This document shows, in pieces, positions 40,663 to 49,921 of a stretch of DNA of 64,000 bases. Location of the stretch: assembly GCF_009870125.1 (NCBI RefSeq), contig NC_046680.1, forward strand, positions 10,106,001 to 10,170,000. Reading direction: 5' to 3'. This DNA comes from Drosophila pseudoobscura (lineage: Eukaryota > Arthropoda > Insecta > Diptera > Drosophilidae). A program made the translations under genes and the position numbers. How positions within the stretch are numbered: the first letter of the stretch is position 1; each line of letters opens with the position of its first letter. The notes beneath the pieces are model-generated. The model was not told where the DNA came from, ran no database searches, and saw nothing but the letters and a program-made list of their open reading frames with translations.

Positions 40663-41584
40663 CTATGCTGCGGCTGGGGTGCCGGCAGCAGGAGTGGTCA
40701 CTTTACCTGTAGTGCCGGGGGCAGCGGTAGTCACTGGGACGGCACTGCTAGCCGGAACGTCCGTTGTTGGAGCCAGAGTGCTGACAGTACTGGTAGGAGC
40801 CCCGCTCGAGCTAGCCACGGGGCCGTTGGTAGAGGGGGAGGGCGCGGCAGTGGAGACGGTGGGGACACCGTACTTAAGACAACTGTCGAGGAGGTCGTAT
40901 GTGGCGGCCGTGTCACGGACGTAGTTGCTCTCGGTGGTGTTGGTGCACTGGTATTCCGTGTCCTGAATTGCCTTCATGCTCTCACTTAGGCTGCTGGCCG
41001 AGCTGGCGGAATTGGTGGCAATATCGTAGATGAGGGAGACGTCGCTGTTGGCCTGCGGAGCATAGTTCGCAGTCAGTACAGGCAGAGCACTGTTCCGCCC
41101 TGGCCCTCGGGATCGGTACTCACTGCGTTGGCGTAGCAGGTGAAGAAGGTGCTCGTGTCGTTGTCGCTGTCGCAGGTGGTGAAGGCACTGCAGAGAGAGG
41201 TGACCTCCTGCTGGTAGATCGTCTGCTGTTTGGCGGCCTGAGCGGTCAGATTGGCCGCCTCTGCGCTGGCGGTATTGACGCAGGACTTGTACGAGCTAGA
41301 GAAGGTGGCAGCCACCTCGTTCAGCATCGGCAGATACAAGCTGAAGCACTGCGTGGTCACGTCGGCCGTGATGGAGGTATCGAAGGTCTGAGCGTGCGCC
41401 AGGTATTGGTCCAGGGCGCTCTGCAGTTGCGTCTGCACGGCTCCCGGCTTGGCCTGCGAATCAATTGGAAATTCTTTACTGCCCTCAATTCCGAGACCGA
41501 ATGGGGAAGGGAGATGGAAGGGGGGCTAATTACTTGGGCGGCGAGCACGCTGGCGAGGATTAACACACTGCAGAGAAGCTTCAT
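40663..41584 (-). CDS. Gene D: secreted DUF725-family protein with Pro/Ser/Thr mucin-like tail
   Basis: Exons 41584-41534, 41453-41124 and 41052-40663 (introns 80 and 71 bp, phase 0, donors GTAATT and GTGAGT), 256 aa. Exon 1 is the signal peptide MKLLCSVLILASVLAAQ. The core is the clearest DUF725 example in the window: QCFSLYLPMLNEV, then YKSCVN, SLCSAFTTC, FFTCYANA at the exon end, then YQCTNTTESNYV and LLDSCLKYG in exon 3. Residues about 190-256 are rich in Pro, Ser, Thr, Ala and Val, suited to O-glycosylation, and end in AGTPAAA. A poly(A) signal (minus AATAAA) is at 40645-40640. TATATAAA lies at 41645-41638. Gene E is divergent from it, 859 bp between start codons. Function unknown; secretion is well supported. 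Confidence 0.9.
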
Positions 41585-41637
41585 GTTGTTCGGTGGTTCT
41601 GATTTTACTGTCGGTGGCAGCCAGGAAGCTCCAAAGC

Positions 41638-41645
41638 TTTATATA
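41638..41645 (-). promoter_or_regulatory. TATA box of gene D
   Basis: TATATAAA on the minus strand, 54 bp before the ATG at 41584. A GATA motif TGATAAG is at 41890-41896. Confidence 0.75.
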
Positions 41646-42342
41646 CTTGGTGGTACCGTCGCGACTGGAGGCGGATGATTGATCTGTTCGCCTCGATGAA
41701 TTTTTGTGAATTTTCGTGAATTTTTTCTGCTCTGTCTCTGCAATTAGTCTGCGGTTGGGCGGCCATCAATTAGGAAGCATTAAGTTGTATGCGTAATACC
41801 CGGAGTCCCAAATTGCTTTGCATGTGCATTTCAATCGAGTGGATGCCATTCACGTGTCGTCAGGGTCAAATCTAGAAAGCGTTAACGACTGATAAGGAAT
41901 GCGGGAGCGCTTACAATAAAATGTCCATCACTTTTAACTTGTCCAACGGAATCCGGCAGCTTTTGGGCTTTGTAAAATAGATCTATAGTGGAAGTCGTTG
42001 GCTCCAATTATTAGAGGAATTCCCAAAATTGTTGTAACCTTGAAAAAGTACGGTCAAAAGTCAAATCAATCTGTGTACTGAGAATCGAAAAGCATTTCAA
42101 TCATCAAACTTTCCCTTGGATCTAGTCCATGCAAGTCCCCTATTATTCTCTTTTCATTTATAATAACCGTAAAGTTATGGGGCCGGAGATGTCTCCTGCT
42201 GTGCGTTGCAAACAGCTTACGAATCTTAGAACATTCCACTCAAGGTATTAACTTTCTTGCTCTCGCACAAACGTATGCTACATATTTTTCACAGTTTTAG
42301 AGACACTGAATCGATATTTGCAGACGGTCCGATAAGCCAGCA

Positions 42343-42371
42343 TATAAACAAACCATGCATCAATGTCAGAT
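42343..42371 (+). promoter_or_regulatory. TATA/Inr promoter of gene E
   Basis: TATAAA at 42343 with TCAGAT at 42366 (A at 42368). CGATAAG, a GATA-type motif, lies just upstream at 42330-42336. The 5' UTR would be about 75 nt with no upstream ATG. Confidence 0.65.
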
Positions 42372-42442
42372 TACACGGCCAACTTTCGGTGACTTTAGGT
42401 GGAAATTTGGCCACTTTTTGTCAGTCGAGCGTTAGCAGAGAC

Positions 42443-43125
42443 ATGACACCTGCGACTATTATCATACTGCTGGTGCTGGGTCTGGTCCCAGCGATGCGCC
42501 TGGGGGTAGGCTGAAGACGTATCCTTTCTATTTGCGGACAGCCAGTTTACCAAAGGAATTTTTCCTTGCAGGCAGTAGATGAACAACCCAAGACTCTGGA
42601 GAACCTGTTCTCCTATCTGGAAACCAATGAAACCACCACCAAGCAATGCTTCGCTCGCTACTTGCCACAGTTGGAGAGCCAGGGTACCACCTGGTCGAAA
42701 AGCTACAGCAGCTGCCTGAAGAAGTCTACAAGTGAACGCCAGTCGCTGGACACGAATGTCAGTGCGGCGCAGAATCAACTTCGGGAAGCTGCCATGGGCA
42801 TAAGTGCATTTATAGACCACTGTTTGGATATTTCCGATGCCTTGGACTTCTTCAACTGCTTTGCCAAAATGGTGAGTAGCCAGCCGGCAAGGTATAGCCT
42901 AAATCTAAACGCCATCTGTCCAAGCAGTCCAAGCAGCAGTTGGCCACTGTGTATACTATTTCATACAACGCCTCAGAGGATGCCCTCAGCCTGAGCCAGC
43001 AGTTGAGCACCATCGATGTGGAGCACTACCTGTGCACGAATCGCACCGAGCACACCTATGTGGAAGGGACGGACCGGGTCTTTCGAGACCTGGACCAATG
43101 CCTGCAGCAGAGTGAAGAACATTAA
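42443..43125 (+). CDS. Gene E: tail-less secreted DUF725-family protein
   Basis: Exons 42443-42505, 42572-42871 and 42928-43125 (introns 66 and 56 bp, phase 0, donors GTAGGC and GTGAGT), 186 aa. The signal peptide is MTPATIIILLVLGLVPAMRLG. The core follows gene D: KQCFARYLPQLES, YSSCLKK, DHCLDIS, FFNCFAKM at the exon end, then VEHYLCTNRTEHTYV and LDQCLQQ. One of the middle cysteine pair is absent (only HC where D has LC and TC). The third-exon acceptor was set at 42928 because SKQQLATVYTIS then aligns with the start of the last exon of H (GSENAKSMFTIS). No repeat tail: the protein stops at EEH. There is no AATAAA; ATTAAA overlaps the stop codon. It faces gene F, whose stop is 35 bp away. Confidence 0.9.
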
Positions 43126-43160
43126 AGCTTGGGTTAATCTACCACACATATTTGTGCTCT

Positions 43161-43798
43161 TTAATCCAAATAATCGCCTGCGTCGACTCGGCACTGGCTG
43201 AGCTCCGTGTAGGCCTCACGCAGGTTTTCAATGTAGTTCTTCTGTGCGTCCAGGGTGCAGAGTAGATAGGTGCGATACACATCATCGTAGTCCTCCCGAA
43301 GTCGCGTAAGTGCACTGGTGGAATTGTATGTGATTTCAGAGAGAATGTCAATATTGCGACTCCCCTGCGGTATTGAAATGGTGGATTAGAGACAGAGAAA
43401 GAAGTTGGACTCCTACAACTTACATTATCGCTGATGCACTTGAAGTAATCGAGATCATTCTCCAGGGTGTCACAGATGTGGAGATTGCCACACACTTCAC
43501 TGGCGCCCAGCTCAATTTGTAGTCGCTCCACCTCCTCGTCTATAGAGAGCTCAATTTTCGTCTCGTTGGCCGTCTGTTCGCACAGATCAAAGGCATCGGA
43601 GAAGGTCAGCGAGGCATTAGCGCAGGCTAAGAGATAGTCATCGTGGCACTCATCGATGGTAATGTCAGGCATAGGGGTCAGCCAGTCAAAACCCAGGGCC
43701 TGCGTCCGCACCGCCCATAGGCCCAGCATAAACACAGCCAGACGCATTTGGCGACAGATGGTTTCGCCTAGTCGCTTGTGTTCTCGTACTGAATTCAT
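43161..43798 (-). CDS. Gene F: tail-less secreted DUF725-like protein
   Basis: Exons 43798-43424 and 43364-43161 (59-bp intron, donor GTAAGT, acceptor ACCGCAG, phase 0), 192 aa from the first ATG. A second in-frame ATG at 43747 gives a more typical signal peptide, MRLAVFMLGLWAVRTQALG, and 175 aa; I cannot decide between them. Core cysteines: DEC, LLAC, DLC, EVC, HIC and YFKCISDN at the exon end, then YLLCTLD and SQC in exon 2, ending VDAGDYLD. It has an extra cysteine pair compared with D. There is no mucin tail. The minus strand has GATAAAAG at 43872-43865 as TATA element and ATTAAA overlapping the stop. An uninterrupted frame reads through the intron, but only the spliced form restores the conserved C-terminal half. 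Confidence 0.85.
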
Positions 43799-43864
43799 TT
43801 GGCCGCAGATCTCAAATGCCGCCTCGACGGTGCTGCTGCCCCGATAGCGTACTCAATCCAGTAT

Positions 43865-43872
43865 CTTTTATC
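43865..43872 (-). promoter_or_regulatory. TATA-like element of gene F
   Basis: GATAAAAG, 67-74 bp upstream of the first ATG. It could also be read as a GATA motif. CTTATCT lies further upstream at 44255-44261. Confidence 0.5.
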
Positions 43873-44472
43873 GCCCGGGAAGTGTCTAATTGATCAGTTC
43901 CTAGCAATTCCCCCATTCATTTTATTGCCCCGATCGAAGCCCAACAAATATACAGTCCGGCTTGTTGAAGCGGAACCCGCGCAACTACTTGAAAAGTACT
44001 CAACTGTTAAGCAGAATTACTTTAAAAAACGAGGAATATAATAATGTTTCAAATGTTCTACGATTCCAGGTCGGACTGTACCACTAACTTACACAATATA
44101 TGAGTATAGTATCAGCATTTGACAAGTTCAGGTGTTTCTTTATCTCTCCGCTGGCGTTCTCATTGATTGCAAGTGTTATTCCGTAGCTCAAACCTGTCTA
44201 ATCCGATCTCTTACACGTTCTGGTAGCCAGTAGACCTCCGACTGAGTTCTGCCCCTTATCTACTTCGATTAACCGAATTTCTCAAGATACGTCGGCAAGA
44301 AAATACTCGTATCCCCAATGTGCAGGTACGGACAACAGCAATTTCGAAGAGAACTGAAAAGTATTCTACATTTTAGCAACTGTTTTATTTAGGCCTTATT
44401 TCTGGCTTCAGTTTCCTCATGTGCGCAATAAATAAATTGGGAATCGTTGAAACAGAGCACGACCTTAGCTTC

Positions 44473-45649
44473 TTAGAAGAAGCGCTTAAAGAGGCGCCAA
44501 GTTCCCTTGTGAGCCATCGGCAAGGCCTTCTCAATATCCTCCTCTGGTGCGTTCGGTGACTCTTCGGTGATTGGACCATTAGTGGGAAGAGGATCTGCGG
44601 TTGAAGGAGCAGGGGTGGAAGGATCTGCGGTTGAAGGAGCAGCGGTTGAAGGAACAGGGGTGGAAGGAGCAGCGGTTGAAGGAGCAGGGGTGGAAGGAGC
44701 AGCGGTTGAAGGAGCAGGGGTGGAAGGAGCAGGGGTGGAAGGAGCAGCGGTTGAAGGAGCAGGGGTGGAAGGAGCAGCGGTTGAAGGAGCAGCGGTTGAA
44801 GGAGCAGCGGTTGAAGGAGCAGGGGTGGAAGGAGCAGCGGTTGAAGGAGCAGGGGTGGAAGGAGCAGCAGTTGAAGGGGCAGGGGTGGAAGGAGAAGCGG
44901 TGCTGATGGGAGCTTCCGTCTCTGATGACGACTCAGTGGAACTCTCTGTGGACGACTCTGTAGAACTCTCTGTGGTCGATGCTGTAGTGGAACTCTCTGT
45001 GGAAGGCACCTCTCCTCCAGCTAAGCAAACAGTGAGGTTCTCATCGCAAGAGTCCATGTCGTGGGCATATTCTACACGGGCGACATCCACGCAGTCGGTC
45101 AGGTCAGTCTCGATGACGCTGTAACTGGCGCTGATGCGGTTAAAGTCCAGGTTGGAGTCACTGTTCAAGGTGAACATGGTCTTGTAGCTGTCGGAGGACT
45201 GAAATGTTGTCAGATTAGATGGGATTCCTTTGAAGAAAACTTCAACCTATACGTACGGCAAGTCGGTAGCAATCAAAGAACTTCAAACCATCGACTTCGG
45301 CGTCGCAACTGGTAAGGCTCGTGCACATGGCGTTAGTGCGGTCCAGGAGGCTCTGACGCTCTGAGGCGCTCTCGGCGGTAAGGGCTTCCCTGGAGGCCTG
45401 GGCGGTGTTGATGCAGCCGTTATAGTGCAGGTTGTAGTTAACGATGACCTCCCTCTGGTCGTCCAGGTAGTGGTTGAAACAGTCGTTGATCAGCGCGGAC
45501 TCATCGGCGCGGGCGTCGAAGGTAGAGATCATGCGGGTCATGGCGAACTGCTGATGGGACAGCATGGAGGCGAGGTCCGCTGGGTGCTTGGGCAGCTGGG
45601 CGCTGCAGCTGGCTGCCAGCATGAGGCACAGGGCAAGGGCAAACTTCAT
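44473..45649 (-). CDS. Gene G: secreted DUF725-family protein with Pro-Ser-Thr pentapeptide tail
   Basis: Exons 45649-45257 and 45198-44473 (58-bp intron, donor GTACGT, acceptor ATTTCAG, phase 0), 372 aa. An upstream in-frame ATG at 45754 lies before the TATA box (CTATAAAAA, near 45741-45749) and is rejected. The signal peptide is MKFALALCLMLAASCSAQ, without the intron seen in B, D and E. Core: NDCFNHYLDDQ, YNGCIN, AMCTSLTSC, FFDCYRLA at the exon end, then SSDSYKTMFTLN, LTDCVD, MDSCDE and LTVCLAGG. The tail begins with TESS/ESST units, followed by about 20 pentapeptides alternating PSTPA and PSTAA (residues about 230-335), then a short charged end. AATAAA (minus) is at 44389-44384. A secreted mucin-like protein; role unknown. 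Confidence 0.9.
44588..44905 (-). repeat. 15-bp coding repeat array in gene G (about 20 units)
   Basis: On the plus strand GAAGGAGCAGGGGTG alternates with GAAGGAGCAGCGGTT every 15 bp; on the coding strand this is Pro-Ser-Thr-(Pro/Ala)-Ala. Units vary mainly in the fourth position. Confidence 0.9.
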
Positions 45650-45740
45650 GGCTGGAAAAGCGCGTGATCCTTGGGAGTTTACGTATGCGCGAATGGCGGA
45701 CCTAAGAATATTACTGGAAGCCCCTCGGGTGAGGTTCTGA

Positions 45741-45748
45741 TTTTTATA
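45741..45748 (-). promoter_or_regulatory. TATA box of gene G
   Basis: TATAAAAA on the minus strand, 92 bp before the ATG at 45649. Its position shows that the upstream ATG at 45754 is not translated. Confidence 0.75.
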
Positions 45749-45754
45749 GCCCAT

Positions 45755-46560
45755 GATTATCAGATTTTGTGGTCAAAGGGAAATAGCGCTCGAATGTCTT
45801 ATTACGGCCTGATTAAAAGCTAATTAACTTATTATCTTGTACCTCATCGTTGCCGTGATTCCTTCCGATTTGGTTTTTAATAAGTTTTGTTCTGACTAAA
45901 CAGCTCCGAAATATCGATTGTCTCATGGTCACGGGAGTTTTAATAAAAGCTCCTGCACTGCGGGAAATACCACAGTTCTAAGAAATGGCTAAATTAATAC
46001 CTACGATCTCAAATAATGCTAGTATTAGCAAGAATCGTATCTGAACATTAAAATAATCATCGATTTTATTGTTCCTTTTGGAATAAACGACCTGTGCTCC
46101 CGTTCCAGAATATATTCTTGGCTTTACAACTTATTTTTTCAGTGTTTGACATGTGGAATTCTTATCTTTAGGCCATTTTTAATTGCTTCGTCTCATAGTG
46201 ACCAGCCACGATTGCCGTGAGTGGGGTTTTTGATCACGCTGTAGGTAAGACTAAAATGTACTACTTTATCGAGGACTTTCCAGATAACACTTTAATACTC
46301 GATTACTCTTGTCTTTTCTATATCACTATCAAACCAAACCTATAGCTATTCAATGAATCATCAGGTGGCCTCTGGCTATTATTATTTCATTTATATTGAA
46401 CACCAATCCAAGGGTATAAACGATATCAACGTGACTTTTTAAAAACTAAAAAAACCGGTGGAATCTCCCTAAAACTCACCCATCTACATAACAATAGAAT
46501 AATCAGGCTTTTTAGGTTTTTTTTTTTCAATAAATAGTTAAGATAAAAATACATTTATGC
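45755..46560. other. Intergenic G-H
   Basis: No gene seen. AT-rich, with TTATCA at 45758-45763 (GATA type on the minus strand) close to the promoter of gene G. Confidence 0.6.
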
Positions 46561-46607
46561 TTTCTTTATTGTAGGCTTTTAAATTGAATTTTTATGCAAC
46601 TAAAGTC

Positions 46608-47775
46608 TTAGTTTTGCTTGAGCCACTTCTGAATATTCTTCAAAATCTGTTTCACGTCTCTGTTTCCGTTGCTCTCAATCTTGCTGATCAGATGATTCAA
46701 GTCCTCTTCAGGGGGCGACTCCTTGTTTCCTTCGGTTGTGGTAACTGTAGAACTCTCTGTTGACGACTCAGTGGAACTCTCTGTTGACGACTCTGTAGAA
46801 CTCTCTGTTGACGACTCTGTAGAACTCTCTGTGGACGACTCTGTAGAACTCTCTGTTGACGACTCAGTGGAACTCTCTGTGGACGACTCTGTAGAACTCT
46901 CTGTTGACGACTCTGTAGAACTCTCTGTTGACGACTCTGTAGAACTCTCTGTTGACGACTCTGTAGAACTCTCTGTGGACGACTCTGTAGAACTCTCTGT
47001 TGACGACTCAGTGGAACTCTCTGTTGACGACTCTGTAGAACTCTCTGTGGACGACTCTGTAGAACTCTCTGTTGACGACTCTGTAGAACTCTCTGTTGAG
47101 TCTGTGGGAGGAGCGGATGTGGTTGGTCCTGTCGTTGGAATATCAGCTCCGGACATGCAGGCGCTCATATCCTCGTAGACGGCAGCAGAGTTCTCGGCAT
47201 ATTCGCGCTGCGTCTTGTTGGTGCAATCGTATTGCCACACCTCAATTTGGCGGTACGTCTCCTTGATTTGGGCCACCAGCTCGTTCGAATTGGCAGAGAT
47301 GGTGAACATGGACTTGGCGTTTTCGGAACCCTGCAAAAACGAATAAAAAGCACAGCGTGTGACTACTTCTGTTTGGGTGCGGGTTGGGGCGATTTCAACT
47401 TACGGCTTGGGCGGTGCACGCAAAGTACTTCTCGGCGACATTAATAGAGGTGCACTCCTTGAGGGCTTGACAAGAGCTCTCGGCGGAACTGTCGATGGCG
47501 GTACGGTTGGGCTGGGTGTCATCGTTGATGGCTTCCAACTTGAGCTGCGCCGCGCTGATGCACTCCTTTGTTTCCGTATCAAATTTCTCTCCGACCGCGC
47601 TCTGCTCCGCCATATAGTAGGCAAGGCACTCGAGAGAGTGGGAAGCGTCGGTTCCGACATCACGCGTCTGCTGCACGAGCCGCATTAAATGCTCCTGCGG
47701 TAGAACCACGGGCTCGGGCATATAGGCCTGGCTGAGGCCAACGGCCAGGAGGAGTACGCACACTTGGGCGTACAT
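46608..47775 (-). CDS. Gene H: secreted DUF725-family protein with Glu-Ser-Ser-Thr array
   Basis: Exons 47775-47404 and 47330-46608 (73-bp intron, donor GTAAGT, acceptor TTTTTGCAG, phase 0), 364 aa. The ATG at 47775 is the first after the TATA box and opens the signal peptide MYAQVCVLLLAVGLSQA. Core: LECLAYYMAEQ, TKECISA, SSCQALKEC, YFACTAQA at the exon end, then GSENAKSMFTIS, WQYDCTNKTQREYA and DMSACMSG. Residues about 203-318 are 29 consecutive ESST tetrads, acidic and Ser/Thr-rich, followed by VTTTEG and a charged C-terminal segment that ends in KWLKQN. AATAAA (minus) is at 46570-46565. No intron follows the signal peptide. Secretion and O-glycosylation potential are inferred from composition; function is unknown. 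Confidence 0.9.
46750..47097 (-). repeat. 29 x 12-bp coding array (ESST) with 24-bp super-period
   Basis: On the plus strand GAACTCTCTGT[T/G] occurs 15 times and alternates with 14 copies of GACGACTC[TGTA/AGTG]. The protein repeat is four residues but the DNA repeat unit is 24 bp because alternate tetrads use different serine codons. Confidence 0.95.
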
Positions 47776-47883
47776 CTCGCTACTGTAGATTGATTTACTC
47801 GGGGTAGTTCGGATTTCGTTTTTGGGATTCGCTCTCTTCAAGCGATCGATTCGTACTTGGCCGTATTGCCCAACCGGCTTCAG

Positions 47884-47891
47884 TATTTATA
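47884..47891 (-). promoter_or_regulatory. TATA box of gene H
   Basis: CTATAAATAC on the minus strand, about 110 bp before the ATG at 47775. GATA-type motifs TTATCAG (48051-48057) and CTTATCG (48059-48065) are upstream. Confidence 0.7.
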
Positions 47892-47892
47892 G

Positions 47893-48344
47893 GCACGCCA
47901 CTCAAGTGTTCAATATCGGAGGACCGTAAACTCATTCCGACAATCCGTATTGTTTTTAGTTAATAACCCGTGTTATTGCCTATGTTATTTCCTATGTTAT
48001 TGCCTTAGGCTTGGCCTATCTCTCCAGCTATCTCTAAGACTATTCCGGTATTATCAGTCTTATCGATTTTATAACTGCCACTCATTTAGACCCCTTCAAA
48101 TCTAAGTTATCAAAGCAATTCTAGGCGTTCCACCCATTATCCCCTGACGCCAGCTCTCTTGATATTTTTATGAAATCTTTTGCGTTCCACACTTCATCAA
48201 TGTCAACACTTTCTGGAATCGGCTATTCAGGGAAGGCTATTTCTTTTGCACTCCACCCAAGTTCCCAAATGATCAAATCAGCTACAGAGCTGAACTACTA
48301 TTTAAAAAGGTTTGGCTCAAAATCTGACACATGCCGCATATATC
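47893..48344. other. Upstream region of gene H
   Basis: No gene. It holds several TTATC-type (GATA) motifs around 48000-48110 and three near-copies of a TGTTATTGCC/TGTTATTTCC motif at 47970-48003. Confidence 0.5.
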
Positions 48345-48655
48345 TACGAGGGCAGTCCGAAAAGTTTCTGGGCTGACAACAGCTTTAAAATTGTATTTTA
48401 TTATATTACTTTTCAACAGAGTATCCTTTTAAGTCTCCACTTCTCCCAGCTGTGCCCCACAACTTCAGCTGTTCAAAAAGGACTTAATTTCTGAAAATTT
48501 TCTTCGTAATTTTCGTTTCTCCAGATAATCGGTATATATTACTCCACGACTATCTCGAAAAACTGTTGCCCAACGTGCCGAGAGCTTTCCCATGTCCAAA
48601 TCGTTGTTCAAAATATGGAATATGTAGTCTTTAGACATCTTGGTGATCATAGCTA
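48345..48655 (-). mobile_element. Internally deleted mariner-family transposon remnant
   Basis: TA followed by CGAGGGCAGTCCGAAAAGTT at 48347 resembles a mariner terminal inverted repeat, lying at the 3' end of a minus-strand coding remnant. That remnant (48650-48465) reads MSKDYIFHILNNDLDMGKLSARW, like the mariner DNA-binding helix region, and continues within a few residues into DSRGVIYTDYLEKRK, like the central mariner motif. In intact transposases these blocks are much further apart, so an internal deletion is implied. No second terminal repeat is seen; the element stops near the LINE fragment at 48674. Non-functional. Confidence 0.65.
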
Positions 48656-48673
48656 TCTCTTTTACTTATACTC

Positions 48674-48883
48674 GGCAGGAAGCTTTCCCTACTCAGTAAA
48701 GTCTTGTTGTACAAGGCAATGATAATCCCTATATGGACATACGCCATTCAAGTCTGGGGATGTGCAGCGAAGACGCATCTTAAAAAAATCAGTATCATGC
48801 AAGCGAAGGCTCTAAGGGCGAGGTTTTTTCGGACCACAATGCTGGAAAGACATCTGGGGAATGAGTCTTCATAGACAGCGTCC
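48674..48883 (+). mobile_element. Jockey-type LINE fragment (end of reverse-transcriptase ORF)
   Basis: The plus-strand frame from 48674 reads GRKLSLLSKVLLYKAMIIP, then IWTYAIQVWGCA, KTHLKKISIMQAKALR and TMLERHLG. This matches the familiar C-terminal part of Jockey/F-clade ORF2 proteins (LYK..I.PIWTY.IQ.WG.A, Q.K.LR). Only about 70 codons remain and the frame then stops, so it is a truncated fossil. It abuts the mariner remnant. Confidence 0.75.
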
Positions 48884-49889
48884 TGCGACCGACACTCAAC
48901 CTTTTACATTTTTACAAAATTTTTACTGATATCAAATTAGTTAATCGATTTTTCAACGGTAACTATAATATCGATGTGGAAAAAACTTTCGCCGGAGCAC
49001 ATTAAAAGATGCCTAATCACAATACCAAAGTTTGGTTAACGTTGGAGGTCGTCTACGTTGTCCAGCTCGTATGTCCTCGTATGTATGTCTCTCTGACCAT
49101 TTTCCATTCGCATTATCGATTCCGAGTAAAACTCTAAAGCCCCCCGACAATCACATAGATAATATATAATCACGCTGCGAAAGTGGAAAGAAAACAAATA
49201 CCGGTGATTGCGAAAAGGTGCAATAAGTATATTCAGTGGCACTCGGCACTCAGCTGCCGTTTAATCTCCATCTAGTAGACAGATCGTGGGAGAAATATAT
49301 TTTCCCACCTGTAAATAGTTTACAGATTCGTATCGCTCGAAAGCATTGAATTCTAGTATTTATATACATTTACACATAAATATGTATATAGTATAGATAA
49401 AACTTAAAGAATTTCGTTGAATTCATTTAGGGCTCTAGTATGTACAGAAATGTCTTATATATTCAACCGAGTTTTAGTGGTTATCAGCATGTCATAGATT
49501 GAGTTAAATTTGATAAGTTCTCCTCTCTAATTTTTCATTAACTTCCATTGATTTGGGAAATAACAAGTTTCCCTTTTTTGAAAAGTACCAACACCAGTAA
49601 TTGTGTTTACTCAATGAATCCCCAATCAATGTCCCCTTGAGCCTTATCGCAGCCCCTTGTCGGTTGGTCACTAGCAACAATGACATCTAAATGGGGAAAA
49701 ATACCTACGCCCCGACAATGACTCACTTATCACAAGATGCCGCTCGTTGACTTATTATTATTGCACAACAAAAACACCAGTAGCTCAGATACATACATAT
49801 GCGGCCATCCACACGTGCTCGTAGCTGTTCTCATCGCATGCCTCTGCATAATTATCAAATTCACTGAAAATCTCATCGGGAGGCAGCAG

Positions 49890-49921
<32 letters not shown>

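Noticed and set aside
43375-43423. Unspliced read-through of gene F as a single 219-aa ORF
   Set aside because: Read-through loses the conserved last-exon cysteines (YLLC, SQC); splicing at GTAAGT restores them in phase 0.
44567-45124. Plus-strand open frame of 185 aa over the PST array (also 44601-44906)
   Set aside because: Shadow of the 15-bp repeat of gene G, which is read on the minus strand.
45652-45754. Upstream in-frame ATG extension of gene G
   Set aside because: The extra ATG lies upstream of the TATA box and would not be in the mRNA.
46723-47178. Plus-strand open frame of 151 aa over the ESST array
   Set aside because: Shadow of the 12/24-bp repeat of gene H.
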